A stretch of 64,000 nt of DNA from Fortiea contorta PCC 7126 (GCF_000332295.1 NZ_KB235930.1:3251895-3315894), one strand, 5' to 3'; positions 46,351 through 56,429 are shown, numbered from the stretch's first letter. The notes: generated from the letters alone by a model not told the origin. A program made the numbers and translations.

Positions 46351-46887
46351 TCATGAATTTATCCGATTTATCCAGTCTTCCCCACCAGCTAACTGAGCTA
46401 GATAATCATCCATAATTGCTGGTAATTCTTTTGCTGAATAAGTATATGTCAACGCTAAAAACTTAGTTGCTGTAGTTAAAATTTGGCTTCTATCTAAGAT
46501 TGCTGACAGTTGAGAACGAGTATATTTTCTATTCAAAACTTCCTCGCTAGCATCAGCTATGGCATCTTCAATAACTTCTTCTATGACGGTTTCCCATTCA
46601 TCTTTATTAATATAGTAAGATTTTTGATTATCTTTGAGATTCACTGCTTTAATTTCACGTATGGCATTGCGAATGGAAGCAGCCCAAGAATTTGTTAATC
46701 GCTGCTCTAATTGATTCTTAATCAAGAGTATTAGGAGGATTCTTAAAAAAGATTTAATTTGACGCAGATTCGCCTGTTTACTCATGCCCTCTAATTCATC
46801 AACAATTGCCAAAGCATCTGCATATCTTCCTTCCAGAATACTAGTTTTGAGGTCAATTAATTCTTGTGTCATCTGTTTTGCTTGCAA
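46351..46887 (-). CDS. DUF29-like protein, paralogue 1
   Basis: A 178-residue protein; the second Met (residue 6, MTQELIDL) matches the starts of the other copies and is the probable start. The N-terminal part (EGRYADALAIVDELEGMSKQA, then SFLRILLILLIKNQLEQRLTNSWAAS) fits the DUF29 family, which is expanded in cyanobacteria and has no known activity. The C-terminal half differs from paralogues 3 and 4 but resembles paralogue 2 (SQLS, DRSQ, DDYLAQL). It is separated from the other three by the dienelactone hydrolase gene. Confidence 0.7.
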   Translation of the reverse strand: MQAKQMTQELIDLKTSILEGRYADALAIVDELEGMSKQANLRQIKSFLRILLILLIKNQLEQRLTNSWAASIRNAIREIKAVNLKDNQKSYYINKDEWETVIEEVIEDAIADASEEVLNRKYTRSQLSAILDRSQILTTATKFLALTYTYSAKELPAIMDDYLAQLAGGEDWINRINS

Positions 46888-46950
46888 GACTTAATGGTAT
46901 GGTGTTTCTGGTTTTATGATGGTACGTTTCGTTAAGGTTAGGGGCAATAA

Positions 46951-47781
46951 TTACACGCCATTCTTCTTAAACCATGCTTGCAAACGTTTCCAGGCGTTTT
47001 TGGCTTCTTGCTCGCGGTAAGAAGGACGATAATCAGCGAAGAAGGCGTGGGGTGCTTGGGGATAGACGATGATTTGCGATTTGCTGCTGCTGGACTTGAG
47101 GCGATCGCGCATTTGTTCTACTGTGTTTAAGGGTATACCTGTATCTTGACCTCCGTAAAGTCCGAGTACGGGCGTTTTCAGGGTTGAGGCGATATCAACG
47201 GGGTGTTTGGGTGTCAGTTCTGTTTTCTCACCTACCAAGCGCCCGTACCACGCTCCCCCTGCTTTGACTTTGGGGTTGTGTGCTGAATATAACCAAGTAA
47301 TTCTTCCACCCCAACAAAAGCCTGTAATTCCCAACCGATTAACGTTACCTTGAGACGATTTCACAGCCCAATCGACTGTAGCGTCGAGGTCAGAGAAGAC
47401 TTGAGCGTCTGGTACTGTGGCGACAATGGGGCGAATTTCGTCGATGGTGCTTAATTTGGAGACATCGCCTTGACGCACGAATAATTCAGGAGCGATCGCT
47501 AAATATCCTAATTTGGCAAAGCGACGGGTGATATCCTGGATATGCTGGTGCACGCCGAATATTTCTTGAATTACTAACACAATCGGGAAGTTGGTACCAG
47601 TAGCGGGTTGCGCTCTGTAAGCAGGAATTACACCATCTTTGACGGGAATGTTCACGGCTCCGGCGATTAATCCTTTGCTATCAGTTGTGATGACTTTAGC
47701 GGTGACGGGTTCCACAGCGAGAGCGAAGCCAGTAGCGATGGTGGCTGTGGTGATAAATTGGCGTCGTGTAATTGGGTTCAT
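46951..47781 (-). CDS. Tat-exported dienelactone hydrolase family protein
   Basis: A 276-residue alpha/beta hydrolase. A twin-arginine signal ([17 protein letters not shown]) implies export to the periplasm. The nucleophile is Cys in GFCWGG, with Asp in GGQDTGIP and His in [10 protein letters not shown], the dienelactone hydrolase triad. The natural substrate in cyanobacteria is unknown. It is inserted between paralogues 1 and 2 of the DUF29-like array. Confidence 0.9.
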   Translation of the reverse strand: MNPITRRQFITTATIATGFALAVEPVTAKVITTDSKGLIAGAVNIPVKDGVIPAYRAQPATGTNFPIVLVIQEIFGVHQHIQDITRRFAKLGYLAIAPELFVRQGDVSKLSTIDEIRPIVATVPDAQVFSDLDATVDWAVKSSQGNVNRLGITGFCWGGRITWLYSAHNPKVKAGGAWYGRLVGEKTELTPKHPVDIASTLKTPVLGLYGGQDTGIPLNTVEQMRDRLKSSSSKSQIIVYPQAPHAFFADYRPSYREQEAKNAWKRLQAWFKKNGV

Positions 47782-47840
47782 TTTTTTAAATTGAAGTGTA
47801 GGGTTTCCATAATTAGTGTTTCAGAAAAATAGCTTTATTT

Positions 47841-48353
47841 CTAATTATTTACCCATTCTTGTCCTCCTGGTAATTGAGCTAGATAATCATCGATGATGTC
47901 TGGTAATTCTTTGATAGAGTGAGTGTACGTGACTGCAAGAAGATGAATTGCTCTTGAGATTAACTGTGATTTATCGAGCATTTGTGAAAGTTGCGATCGC
48001 TTGAGTTTACCATGTAAAACTTCTAGACTAGCATCAGCGATCGCTAATGCGATTTCATCTTCTAACCAACTATTCCACTCATCTTGATTGATATAATGTG
48101 ATTTTTTATTTTCTTTCAGATTTATCTTCTTAATTTCTATCAATGAATTGCGAATAGAAGCCGCCCAAGAATTTGTTAATCTCTGCTCTATTTGATTTTT
48201 AATTAAATGAATTAGCAAAATCCTTAAATAAGCTTGGATATTCCGCAGAATAGCTTGTTTACTCATGCCTTCTAATTCGTCTACAATTGCCAAAGCATCT
48301 GCATAACGTCCTTCCATAATGCTCTTTCGTAAGTCGATTAATTCTTGTGTCAT
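47841..48353 (-). CDS. DUF29-like protein, paralogue 2
   Basis: A 170-residue DUF29-like protein. Its N-terminal half is almost the same as that of paralogue 4 (QAILRNIQAYLRILLIHLIKN, SLIEIKKIN). Its C-terminal half instead resembles paralogue 1 (SQLSQMLDKSQ, DDYLAQLPGG). It starts only 6 bases after paralogue 3 ends, so the set is one transcript. No catalytic residues are identifiable. Confidence 0.7.
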   Translation of the reverse strand: MTQELIDLRKSIMEGRYADALAIVDELEGMSKQAILRNIQAYLRILLIHLIKNQIEQRLTNSWAASIRNSLIEIKKINLKENKKSHYINQDEWNSWLEDEIALAIADASLEVLHGKLKRSQLSQMLDKSQLISRAIHLLAVTYTHSIKELPDIIDDYLAQLPGGQEWVNN

Positions 48354-48359
48354 TTTCGC

Positions 48360-48878
48360 TTACCTTTTACCTGCTTTCCAATCTTTACCACCGGGTAGCT
48401 GAGTTAAATTTTCAGCTATTACTGTTGGTAATTCTCTAGTTGAATGGGAGTAAGTCAGCGCCAAAAGTTGTAAACTGTTCTGAGTTACTTGTCTTCTATC
48501 TACCATTTCTGTTATTGCAAATTCATTGTACATTCCATTGAGCACTTCTAGACTAGCATCAGCGATCGCTAATTCGATTTCATCTTCTAACCAACTATCC
48601 CACTCATCTTGATTGATGTAATATGATTTTTTATTTTCTTTGAGATTTACGTCTTGAATTTGTATAATGGCATTGCGAATAGAAGCCGCCCAGGAATTTG
48701 TTAATCTCTGCTCTATTTGATTTTTGATTAAATGAATTAGCAGGATTTTTAAAAATGACTTGATCTGTCTTAATATTGCCTTTTTACTCATCCCTTCTAA
48801 TTCGTCTACAATTGCCAAAGCATCTGCATAACGTCCTTCCATAATGCTCTTTCGCAAGTCGATTAATTCTTGGGTCAT
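48360..48878 (-). CDS. DUF29-like protein, paralogue 3
   Basis: A 172-residue DUF29-like protein. From about residue 90 to the end it is nearly identical to paralogue 4 (for example VDRRQVTQNSLQLLALTYSH). In the region about 30-80 it is closer to paralogue 1 (RQIKSFLKILLI, RNAIIQIQDVN). It begins 6 bases after paralogue 4 ends. The patchwork suggests recombination between copies. Confidence 0.7.
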   Translation of the reverse strand: MTQELIDLRKSIMEGRYADALAIVDELEGMSKKAILRQIKSFLKILLIHLIKNQIEQRLTNSWAASIRNAIIQIQDVNLKENKKSYYINQDEWDSWLEDEIELAIADASLEVLNGMYNEFAITEMVDRRQVTQNSLQLLALTYSHSTRELPTVIAENLTQLPGGKDWKAGKR

Positions 48879-48884
48879 TTTTGT

Positions 48885-49403
48885 TCACCTTTTACCTGCT
48901 TTCCAATCTTCTCCACCGGGTAGCTGAGTTAAATTTTCAGCTATTACTGTTGGTAATTCTCTAGTTGAATGGGAGTAAGTCAGCGCCAAAAGTTGCAAAC
49001 TGTTCTGAGTTACTTGTCTTCTATCTACCATTTCTGTTATTTCAAATTCATTGTACATTCCATTGAGGACTTCTAGGCTGGCATCACAAACCGCTAATTC
49101 GATTTCATCTTCTAACCAACTATCCCATTCATCTTGATTGATGTAATATGATTTTTTATTTTCTTTCTGATTTATCTTTTTAATTTCTATCAACGAATTG
49201 CGAATAGAAGCCGCCCAAGAATTAGTCAAGCGTTGCTCTATCTGATTCTTAATTAAATGAATCAACAAAATCCTTAAATAAGCTTGGATGTTACGCAGAA
49301 TAGCTTGTTTACTCATCCCTTCTAATTCATCTACAATTGCCAAAGCATCTGCGTATCTTCCCTCTTGAATACAAGTTCGCAAGTCGATTAATTCTTGTGT
49401 CAT
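48885..49403 (-). CDS. DUF29-like protein, paralogue 4
   Basis: A 172-residue DUF29-like protein and the first gene of the contiguous trio. It shares its C-terminal half with paralogue 3 and its N-terminal half with paralogue 2, so it is the link between the two. It begins 18 bases after the end of the methyltransferase gene on the same strand, so it could be part of that transcript. Function unknown. Confidence 0.7.
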   Translation of the reverse strand: MTQELIDLRTCIQEGRYADALAIVDELEGMSKQAILRNIQAYLRILLIHLIKNQIEQRLTNSWAASIRNSLIEIKKINQKENKKSYYINQDEWDSWLEDEIELAVCDASLEVLNGMYNEFEITEMVDRRQVTQNSLQLLALTYSHSTRELPTVIAENLTQLPGGEDWKAGKR

Positions 49404-49421
49404 GATTGATTAAATGCAAAA

Positions 49422-50045
49422 TTATTTTTTGGTTTGAATTACCTGCAAACTTCCACCTGCATATAGCGTTGGTTCACCCACATTAAACCCAATTTCTGTT
49501 AACAGTTTAGGTAAATCAGTTTGCAAAAGTTGCCAAGCTGTCTCCGTCTCGAATAGCCATAGGAATAGTGATACCCCCGGCCAAAATAGCGGATTTGTGG
49601 GATTGTGAAAATCCACCAGTGTGAAGACGCCGCCCGGCTTGAGTGTGCGGTAAACTTCATGCAGAATTTGGTGTAGTTGTTGCGGTTGCATCTCATGTAA
49701 GGCGGCGCTGGTATGGACGATATCAAACTCACAGTCTGTAAACGGCATATTTTCGGCGAAAGCTTCTACATAAGCCGCATTGGGCACATTTTGTCGCGCC
49801 CGTTTCAGAGACAAGGGAGAAGCATCAAGTCCTGTAACATTTTGTGAAAATTTAACTAAAAATTGCGTTGCTTGCCCACTACCACAACACATATCTAAAA
49901 TTTTAGTATCTGAGTTAATCGTTAAGCCTTGCAAAGCTAGTTGTCGGAAGCGGGCTTCGCCACCAACGCTTAAGGCTGCTACCCTTGATATAGCGTCATA
50001 TAACCACTGATAGCGGTAACTCCAGTCTCTGAATATTGTTGCCAT
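49422..50045 (-). CDS. Class I SAM-dependent methyltransferase
   Basis: About 207 residues from the ATG at 50045, which has GTAGGAAA upstream; the frame can begin at 50063. Motif I is in ILDMCCGSGQATQFL, the acidic loop is in VTGLDASPLSL, and ENMPFTDCEFDIVHTSAALHEM and VYRTLKPGGVFTLVD follow. This is a Methyltransf_11-type enzyme similar to UbiE-like proteins. The substrate is unknown. It is divergent from hemH by about 90 bases. Confidence 0.87.
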   Translation of the reverse strand: MATIFRDWSYRYQWLYDAISRVAALSVGGEARFRQLALQGLTINSDTKILDMCCGSGQATQFLVKFSQNVTGLDASPLSLKRARQNVPNAAYVEAFAENMPFTDCEFDIVHTSAALHEMQPQQLHQILHEVYRTLKPGGVFTLVDFHNPTNPLFWPGVSLFLWLFETETAWQLLQTDLPKLLTEIGFNVGEPTLYAGGSLQVIQTKK

Positions 50046-50138
50046 GAGTTGTTTCCTACCCATAAACCTTTATATTTAATAAAGATATATTGTTAACATT
50101 AGTAAAAAAACTGAAAAGATTGGGGGAAAGTAGCTGCT

Positions 50139-51305
50139 ATGGGTCGTGTAGGCGTTTTATTACTCAACCTCGGTGGTCCCGATAAGTTAGAGGATGTCGG
50201 GCCATTTTTGTTTAACTTGTTTTCAGATCCGGAAATTATTCGCCTACCATTCACTTGGTTGCAAAAACCCCTAGCATGGTTCATTGCTTCTCGGCGAACC
50301 AAAACATCACAAGCAAACTATAAGCAAATCGGCGGTGGTTCGCCACTACGACGCGTTACAGAGGCTCAAGGCGAAGCCCTCAAAGAATATTTGGGCGATT
50401 TGGGACAAGAAGCCAATATCTATGTGGGAATGCGTTATTGGCATCCTTATACTGAGGAAGCGATCGCACTACTGACCCAAGATAATATCGAAAAACTGGT
50501 AATTTTACCACTGTATCCGCAATTTTCCATCAGTACCAGCGGATCTAGTTTCCGACTCTTAGAAAAACTTTGGCAAGAAGACCCAAAACTCCAGCAGGTT
50601 GAATATACCGTCATTCCCTCATGGTACAAACAACCAAGCTATCTGCAATCAATGGCGCAACTCATCGCCCAAGAACTCGACCAATTTCCCCAACCTGACA
50701 AGGTTCATATCTTCTTCAGCGCCCACGGCGTCCCCAAAAGCTATGTAGAAGAAGCAGGCGATCCCTATCAACAAGAAATTGAGGAATGCACTCAGTTGAT
50801 TATGCAAACCCTCAATCGCCCTAATGCCCACATTTTAGCTTACCAAAGTCGTGTCGGCCCGGTGGAATGGCTCCAACCATACACAGAAGACGCGCTTAAA
50901 GAATTGGGCGCAGCAGGTGTTAAAGATTTAGTTGTTGTACCGATTAGCTTTGTCTCAGAACACATTGAGACACTCCAAGAAATCGATATCGAATATCGAG
51001 AAATTGCTGAAGAATCAGGAATTCACAATTTCCGCCGCGTTCCTGCTCCCAACACCCATCCGCTATTTATTAAAGCATTGGCAGATTTAGTGCTTGATGC
51101 ACTGCAAAAACCCAACTTCAAGCTTTCACAAGCAGCGCAAATGAAAAAAATGGTGAAAATGTATCCCCAAGAAGGTTGGGAATGGGGTATGACAAGTAGC
51201 GCGGAAGTTTGGAATGGTCGAATTGCTATGTTAGGTTTCATAGCTTTGATTATTGAGATGATTACTGGTCATGGGCTTTTACACATGATTGGTCTTTTGC
51301 AATAA
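50139..51305 (+). CDS. hemH: Ferrochelatase with C-terminal chlorophyll-binding helix
   Basis: Inserts Fe(II) into protoporphyrin IX in the last step of heme synthesis. The catalytic domain (residues 1-320) has [11 protein letters not shown], the [17 protein letters not shown] segment with the catalytic His, and [19 protein letters not shown]. After a linker rich in Met and Lys, the C-terminal about 40 residues form an Hli-type transmembrane helix ([22 protein letters not shown]). This cyanobacterial FeCh-II type tail is thought to bind chlorophyll and to place the enzyme at the thylakoid. It is 388 residues, the usual length. Confidence 0.97.
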   Translation: MGRVGVLLLNLGGPDKLEDVGPFLFNLFSDPEIIRLPFTWLQKPLAWFIASRRTKTSQANYKQIGGGSPLRRVTEAQGEALKEYLGDLGQEANIYVGMRYWHPYTEEAIALLTQDNIEKLVILPLYPQFSISTSGSSFRLLEKLWQEDPKLQQVEYTVIPSWYKQPSYLQSMAQLIAQELDQFPQPDKVHIFFSAHGVPKSYVEEAGDPYQQEIEECTQLIMQTLNRPNAHILAYQSRVGPVEWLQPYTEDALKELGAAGVKDLVVVPISFVSEHIETLQEIDIEYREIAEESGIHNFRRVPAPNTHPLFIKALADLVLDALQKPNFKLSQAAQMKKMVKMYPQEGWEWGMTSSAEVWNGRIAMLGFIALIIEMITGHGLLHMIGLLQ

Positions 51306-51364
51306 AGGGGAACCGGGAATAGTAGGGTGAGTAAAGCCCACCCTACATTACTGAATTTTGCAGC

Positions 51365-51661
51365 ATGAATTCTATTAGTAAACGGCTAGAACAATACACC
51401 ACCAAACGTCCGCAAGAAGTCTTACTGGTGACGGTAGAAATTGCTCAGGAGCAAGACCAAATAGCGATATTCAAAGGCTTTTCTAGTTCTTTGATGCACT
51501 CAACTGCATTTGATCCTGATGTACCCGTGCTTCCAGATGAGGCGAAGATTCTCACAATTGATCGAGTGGCTAGCCCTTATCATCCTACGTCCCCTAGCTA
51601 CATTCAACAAGGTTTATCTTGGGAAGCTATGGAAGCTTTATTATCAGAAGTAGGTGTTTAA
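51365..51661 (+). CDS. Conserved small protein of unknown function
   Basis: A 98-residue soluble protein that I do not assign to a characterised family. It has PQEVLLVTVEIAQEQDQIAIFKGFSSSLMHSTAFDPDVPVLPDEA, then SPYHPTSPSYIQQGLSWEAMEALL. The SYIQQGLSWE style of ending is conserved in cyanobacterial and plastid-type small proteins. It lies 60 bases behind hemH and ahead of cbiD on the same strand, so it may be linked to tetrapyrrole genes. Confidence 0.7.
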   Translation: MNSISKRLEQYTTKRPQEVLLVTVEIAQEQDQIAIFKGFSSSLMHSTAFDPDVPVLPDEAKILTIDRVASPYHPTSPSYIQQGLSWEAMEALLSEVGV

Positions 51662-51676
51662 ACAAAATTCACCAGA

Positions 51677-51704
51677 AATTTTGAATTTTGAATTTTGAAT
51701 TTTG
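51677..51704. repeat. AATTTTG heptamer repeat before cbiD
   Basis: Four exact AATTTTG units abut the cbiD start codon, 3 bases from the ATG at 51708. They occupy the place where a ribosome site would be expected, and none is visible. Confidence 0.75.
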
Positions 51705-51707
51705 CCA

Positions 51708-52823
51708 ATGTCCCGTTCTGGATACACTCTTCCCGTCTTTGCTTGTGCGGCTGCTATGGCGGCGCTACACTGGTTGCGCTATCATCAAACTCTCAAAGTC
51801 GCGGCGGTAGATTTGATTCAACCCGCGCAAACTGCAGAAATACCGATCGCGCAAGTAGCGGGTTTATCTGCAAACATGGCTTTAGGGGTTACTCACAGCG
51901 ACCCTGGAGATAATCTGGATTTGACCAGAGATACACCGATTTGGGCGCTGGTGGAATGGCGCCGGGGAGAGGGGGAAAGGGTAATTGTTCAGGGAGGTGA
52001 AGGAATTGGGCGGATCCTTGACGCTGGTGACAAGCCGGCTATTTATGCTTATGCTCAACGCCTACTGCAGGAAAACTTGCAAAGGATGCTGACACCACAG
52101 GAAAAAATTACAGTTACAGTAATTTTACCAGAAGGGCGATCGCTAGCTGTCCGCACTTCTAATTCTGCCTTTGGGGTTGTGGAAGGACTATCTTTATTGG
52201 GGACAACAGGAATTTCTCAACCTTTAAGTTCACCGGATCAGTTAACAGCCTTTCGCTATGAATTACAGCAAAAAGCTAATCAATTTGATAGTTTAGTTTT
52301 CTGTATCGGTGAAAATGGCTTAGATTTAGCATCCAAAATCGGTATTAATCCTGAGAGACTGGTAAAAACAGCTAATTGGCTGGGGCCAATGTTAGTAGAA
52401 GCCGAGGTTTTGGGTGTTAAAGAAATCTTATTGTTTGGGTATCATGGCAAACTAATGAAACTAGCGGGGGGAATTTTTCACACCCACCACCATTTAGCTG
52501 ATGGACGGCGAGAAATTTTAGCGGCTCACTGTGCGTTAGCTGGGTTAAAGTCTTCAGATATACAAGTAATTTTTCATAGTGCTACCGCTGAAGCAGCACT
52601 AACATATCTGCGATCGCTTGATAGAGACACGGGTAGTGATTGGGTGAACCAAGTTTATGGAGCGATCGCTGCTGCTATCGACTCCCGCGCCCAAGAATAC
52701 ATCAAAAGCCATAGCCACAGAGATAAATCAGATACCATCTGCGGCTCGATTCTCTTCGACCGCGATCGCAAAATTATTGTAAAGAGCAAAACTGCTTGTA
52801 TCTTATCCGGAAAATTATGCTAA
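51708..52823 (+). CDS. cbiD: Cobalt-precorrin-5B C1-methyltransferase
   Basis: CbiD catalyses C1 methylation and ring changes in the anaerobic cobalamin route. The start ATG at 51708 gives MSRSGYTLPVFACAAAMAAL, matching the family. The GVTHSDPGDNLDLTRDTPIWA segment, GGEGIGRILDAG, and the late FHTHHHLADGRREI motif (with His) are typical. About 371 residues, the usual length. It is between a small conserved gene and guaA and is not in a larger cobalamin cluster here. Confidence 0.94.
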   Translation: MSRSGYTLPVFACAAAMAALHWLRYHQTLKVAAVDLIQPAQTAEIPIAQVAGLSANMALGVTHSDPGDNLDLTRDTPIWALVEWRRGEGERVIVQGGEGIGRILDAGDKPAIYAYAQRLLQENLQRMLTPQEKITVTVILPEGRSLAVRTSNSAFGVVEGLSLLGTTGISQPLSSPDQLTAFRYELQQKANQFDSLVFCIGENGLDLASKIGINPERLVKTANWLGPMLVEAEVLGVKEILLFGYHGKLMKLAGGIFHTHHHLADGRREILAAHCALAGLKSSDIQVIFHSATAEAALTYLRSLDRDTGSDWVNQVYGAIAAAIDSRAQEYIKSHSHRDKSDTICGSILFDRDRKIIVKSKTACILSGKLC

Positions 52824-52922
52824 TTTATTATGAATTATCATAAACTATCCAAATAAATAGTCTTTCAGTAACCAACTTAAGGTAAGTCCTTTATTTAATA
52901 CCATGACCAGTCCATCGGCTAG

Positions 52923-52948
52923 ACAGACGCGGTGTAAAGCGCGTCTGT
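52923..52948 (+). terminator. Hairpin ACAGACGCG/CGCGTCTGT
   Basis: A perfect 9-base-pair stem with an 8-base loop about 100 bases after the cbiD stop. It may be a terminator or part of a dispersed repeat; the following T-tract is weak. Confidence 0.45.
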
Positions 52949-53059
52949 AGGGAATTTTATTACCATTACCAGCCAACCCTGGGGAAGTGATGGTATCTAC
53001 AAGACCACAAAGCAACGAATTATTATTACTGACACACTTTCACCATCAGGAACACAGCG

Positions 53060-54670
53060 GTGACTCTACTAACTGAACAAGCACCTCAAACAGTAGAAGA
53101 TTGGGGACGTCTCGATCGCCAAATGGTTGTGATTTTGGACTTCGGCTCCCAATATTCCGAGCTGATTGCCCGTCGCATCCGCGAAACTCAAGTATACTCC
53201 GAAGTTCTTTCATACCGCACTACTTCTGAACAATTACGACAAATAAATCCCAAAGGAATTATCCTTTCTGGCGGGCCGAATTCAGTGTATGGTAACAGCG
53301 CTCCCCACCCAGACCCGGAAATTTGGAACTTGGGCATCCCCATTTTAGGTGTATGCTACGGTATGCAACTGATGGTCAGTCAACTAGGCGGAGAGGTAGC
53401 CAAGGCTGACAGGGGTGAGTATGGCAAAGCATCGTTGTATATAGATGATCCCACAGACCTGCTCACCAACGTCGAAGATGGCACAACCATGTGGATGAGC
53501 CATGGAGACTCAGTAATCCAAATGCCTCCAGGTTTTGAATTGTTAGCCCATACTGAGAATACACCTTGCGCGGCGATCGCTGATCATGAGCGCAAACTCT
53601 ACGGTGTGCAGTTCCATCCGGAAGTAGTGCATTCCGTGGGTGGGATAGCATTAATTCGTAATTTTGTCTACCATATTTGCGAATGCGAACCCACATGGAC
53701 AACCGCAGCTTTTGTGGAAGAAGCAATTAGAGAAATCCGCGCCAGAGTTGGGGATAAGCGGGTGTTGTTGGCGCTTTCTGGAGGTGTGGATTCTTCTACC
53801 CTAGCCTTTTTATTGTATAGAGCGATCGGTGAACAGCTAACTTGTGTGTTTATCGACCAAGGCTTTATGCGTAAATATGAGCCAGAGCGGTTAGTCAAGC
53901 TGTTCCACGAACAATTTCATATTCCTGTAGAGTATGTTAACGCCCGCGAGCGGTTTATCGCCAAAATTGCCGGCGTTACCGATCCCGAAGAAAAACGCCG
54001 CCGCATCGGTCATGAATTCATCCACGTGTTTGAGGAAACATCCAAACGCCTCGGTCACTTCGATTATTTAGCCCAAGGTACCCTGTATCCAGATGTCATC
54101 GAATCCGCTGACACCAACGTTGATCCTCAAACTGGGGAACGGGTAGCCGTGAAAATCAAGAGCCATCATAACGTTGGCGGTTTACCTAAAGACCTGCGGT
54201 TTAAATTAGTCGAACCCCTACGGAAACTTTTTAAAGATGAAGTCCGCAGGGTGGGGCGTTCCATCGGCTTACCAGAAGAAATTGTCCAAAGACAGCCTTT
54301 TCCTGGCCCTGGTTTGGCAATTCGTATTTTAGGTGAAGTCACCGCCGAAAGGTTAAATATTTTACGCGATGCCGACTTAATTGTCCGGCAAGAAATTAAT
54401 CAACGGGGCTTGTATCACGACGTATGGCAGGCTTTCGCGGTTTTACTGCCTATTCGCAGTGTTGGTGTCATGGGCGACCAGCGTACTTACGCTTACCCAA
54501 TTGTCTTACGGATTGTCACCAGCGAAGATGGTATGACTGCTGATTGGGCGCGCGTCCCCTATGATGTGCTGGAAGTGATTTCTACCAGGATTGTGAATGA
54601 GGTTAAAGGTGTCAACCGCGTGGTTTATGATATTACTTCTAAACCGCCTGGAACTATTGAGTGGGAATAA
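53060..54670 (+). CDS. guaA: GMP synthase (glutamine-hydrolysing)
   Basis: Converts XMP to GMP with ammonia from glutamine. At 536 residues it has the usual layout: the amidotransferase domain (nucleophile Cys in GVCYGMQ, His/Glu in QFHPEVVHS), the ATP-pyrophosphatase P-loop ([10 protein letters not shown]) and the C-terminal dimerisation part ending with [12 protein letters not shown]. The start is a GTG at 53060 ([10 protein letters not shown]). It is followed by a two-level hairpin. Confidence 0.97.
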   Translation: MTLLTEQAPQTVEDWGRLDRQMVVILDFGSQYSELIARRIRETQVYSEVLSYRTTSEQLRQINPKGIILSGGPNSVYGNSAPHPDPEIWNLGIPILGVCYGMQLMVSQLGGEVAKADRGEYGKASLYIDDPTDLLTNVEDGTTMWMSHGDSVIQMPPGFELLAHTENTPCAAIADHERKLYGVQFHPEVVHSVGGIALIRNFVYHICECEPTWTTAAFVEEAIREIRARVGDKRVLLALSGGVDSSTLAFLLYRAIGEQLTCVFIDQGFMRKYEPERLVKLFHEQFHIPVEYVNARERFIAKIAGVTDPEEKRRRIGHEFIHVFEETSKRLGHFDYLAQGTLYPDVIESADTNVDPQTGERVAVKIKSHHNVGGLPKDLRFKLVEPLRKLFKDEVRRVGRSIGLPEEIVQRQPFPGPGLAIRILGEVTAERLNILRDADLIVRQEINQRGLYHDVWQAFAVLLPIRSVGVMGDQRTYAYPIVLRIVTSEDGMTADWARVPYDVLEVISTRIVNEVKGVNRVVYDITSKPPGTIEWE

Positions 54671-54713
54671 TTCTAATTTGGGATTGACTCTGAATTTGAA
54701 TTAGCTAGTAGCT

Positions 54714-54792
54714 AGTAGGTTGACGCTCTGGGAAACCCAACACCCAAAAACTTTGTTATTGTTGGGTTTCACTCTGTTCTACCCAACCTACT
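54714..54792 (+). terminator. Two-level hairpin after guaA
   Basis: An outer pair AGTAGGTTG (54714-54722) and CAACCTACT (54784-54792) encloses an inner perfect pair GAAACCCAAC (54732-54741) and GTTGGGTTTC (54761-54770). It lies just beyond guaA and before the convergent flavoprotein gene, and it may terminate both transcripts. Confidence 0.55.
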
Positions 54793-54823
54793 CGCGCTAT
54801 TAGTAGCGCTACTGTCTTGACAA

Positions 54824-56374
54824 TCAAGAAAACTTGGTGAGGAATTTGAGTAGTTTTTTGGTTCTGGATGTGAGTAGGGTACGACGATAGGCGTCTGCGG
54901 CTTTTTTGATTGCTTCGGCTTGCGTGGGGTAGGGATGGATAACAGTGCTGAGTTTGTTGAGACCAACTTTATTCACAATTGCTGTCGTTATCTCCGAAAT
55001 CATTTCCCCAGCGTGACTAGCAACAATAGTCGCGCCGAGAATTTCGTCAGACCCTTGTTGATGGTGAATTTTCAGAAATCCTGATACTTCACTATCAGCG
55101 ATCGCTCGATCTACACTACTAAAAGGAATCTTAATTGTATTGATCTTTATGCCTAACTTTTGCCCTTGAGATTCATCAATGCCTACATGGGCAATTTCTG
55201 GGTCAGTGTACGTTACCCAAGGCATGACGAGATGACTCAATTTAGCACGTCCCCAGCCGAAGGGAGAAAATAAGGTATTTTTAATCACTATTCTGGCTGC
55301 AGCATCAGCCGCGTGGGTAAATTTCCAATCCATGCAAATATCCCCAGCTGCATAGATTTTCGGGTTTGTTGTTTGCAAGTAATCATTAACTTTCACCCCT
55401 CGCCGTTCGTCGTATTCTACCTTGACTGCTTCTAAATTTAGACCTGCGACATTGGGAACACGCCCCGCACCCACTAAAATTTCATCCACAGTCACAGAAT
55501 CTCGATGACCATTCACAGAAAAATAAAGTCGTTTCCCTTCCGTGACAGTGACCACTTCCTCTAACCGCGAATTCAACACCAAACGAATTCCTTCCGCAAC
55601 CAAGACTTTTTGCAAAATTTCCGCAGCTTCAGCATCTTCTTTATTCAAAATGTGAGCACCTGTGTGAAAAAGTATCACCTCAGAACCCAAGCGCCGAAAA
55701 GTTTGCGCTAACTCACAACCGATGGGGCCTCCACCAATCACCGCCAAATGTTCCGGTTTTTGAATCAGGGAAAATACTGACTCGTTAGTCAAATAACCAG
55801 CCTGCTCGATTCCCGGAATTGCTGGTTGTGCGGCTCTAGCGCCAGTAGCGATAACGGCTTTTTTAAACCGCAGAGTTTGCTCACCAACTTCTACAGTATT
55901 TTGACTCGCAAATCGACCGTTACCCAAAAAAACATCAACCCCCAAGGATGCGAAACGTTCCGCCGAATCGTGATGGCTGATACCCGCGCGGATTTGACGC
56001 ATCCTCGCCATAACTGCAGAAAAATCAACATCGATATGTTTGGGAACATTAATACCTAAATCTTTAGCCTTCCACATCTCACCCACCACACGAGCAGAGC
56101 GGATGATGGTTTTGGAAGGAACACAGCCTACATTCAAACAATCCCCACCCATGAGATGCTTTTCAATTAACGCCACCTTCAAACCCAAATCTAAACCAGC
56201 AGCACCCGCAGCTACGACTAATCCTGCTGTCCCAGCACCAATGACTACCAAGTCGTAAATATCTGCAGGTTGGGGGTTGACCCAATTTGGCGGATGAACT
56301 TGAGATACCAACTGTTGATTATATTCATCTGCAGGGCGAACAGTGACTCTGGTAAATTCTGAGTTGTTCATCAT
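54824..56374 (-). CDS. MerA-like FAD pyridine nucleotide-disulfide oxidoreductase
   Basis: A 516-residue flavoprotein. FAD-binding GAGTAGLVVA, the redox-active pair in GDCLNVGCVPSKT, the NAD(P) motif VIGGGPIGCELA, GAGRVPN, the FAD motif YAAGDI and a C-terminal HPYPTQAEAIKKAAD (with the catalytic His) place it with mercuric reductase and dihydrolipoamide dehydrogenase relatives. No N-terminal heavy-metal domain and no C-terminal Cys pair is present, so mercury reduction is doubtful. It is last in a minus-strand cluster with two TVP38/TMEM64 proteins and a glycosyltransferase. Confidence 0.9.
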   Translation of the reverse strand: MMNNSEFTRVTVRPADEYNQQLVSQVHPPNWVNPQPADIYDLVVIGAGTAGLVVAAGAAGLDLGLKVALIEKHLMGGDCLNVGCVPSKTIIRSARVVGEMWKAKDLGINVPKHIDVDFSAVMARMRQIRAGISHHDSAERFASLGVDVFLGNGRFASQNTVEVGEQTLRFKKAVIATGARAAQPAIPGIEQAGYLTNESVFSLIQKPEHLAVIGGGPIGCELAQTFRRLGSEVILFHTGAHILNKEDAEAAEILQKVLVAEGIRLVLNSRLEEVVTVTEGKRLYFSVNGHRDSVTVDEILVGAGRVPNVAGLNLEAVKVEYDERRGVKVNDYLQTTNPKIYAAGDICMDWKFTHAADAAARIVIKNTLFSPFGWGRAKLSHLVMPWVTYTDPEIAHVGIDESQGQKLGIKINTIKIPFSSVDRAIADSEVSGFLKIHHQQGSDEILGATIVASHAGEMISEITTAIVNKVGLNKLSTVIHPYPTQAEAIKKAADAYRRTLLTSRTKKLLKFLTKFS

Positions 56375-56429
56375 ACCTCGATAGGGATTAGGGAAGAGGG
56401 GTTAGGGGTTAGGGAAAGATTTTTTTAGG

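Noticed and set aside
54824-56374. True mercuric reductase
   Set aside because: The N-terminal heavy-metal domain and C-terminal vicinal Cys pair are absent, and no merR/T/P genes are near.
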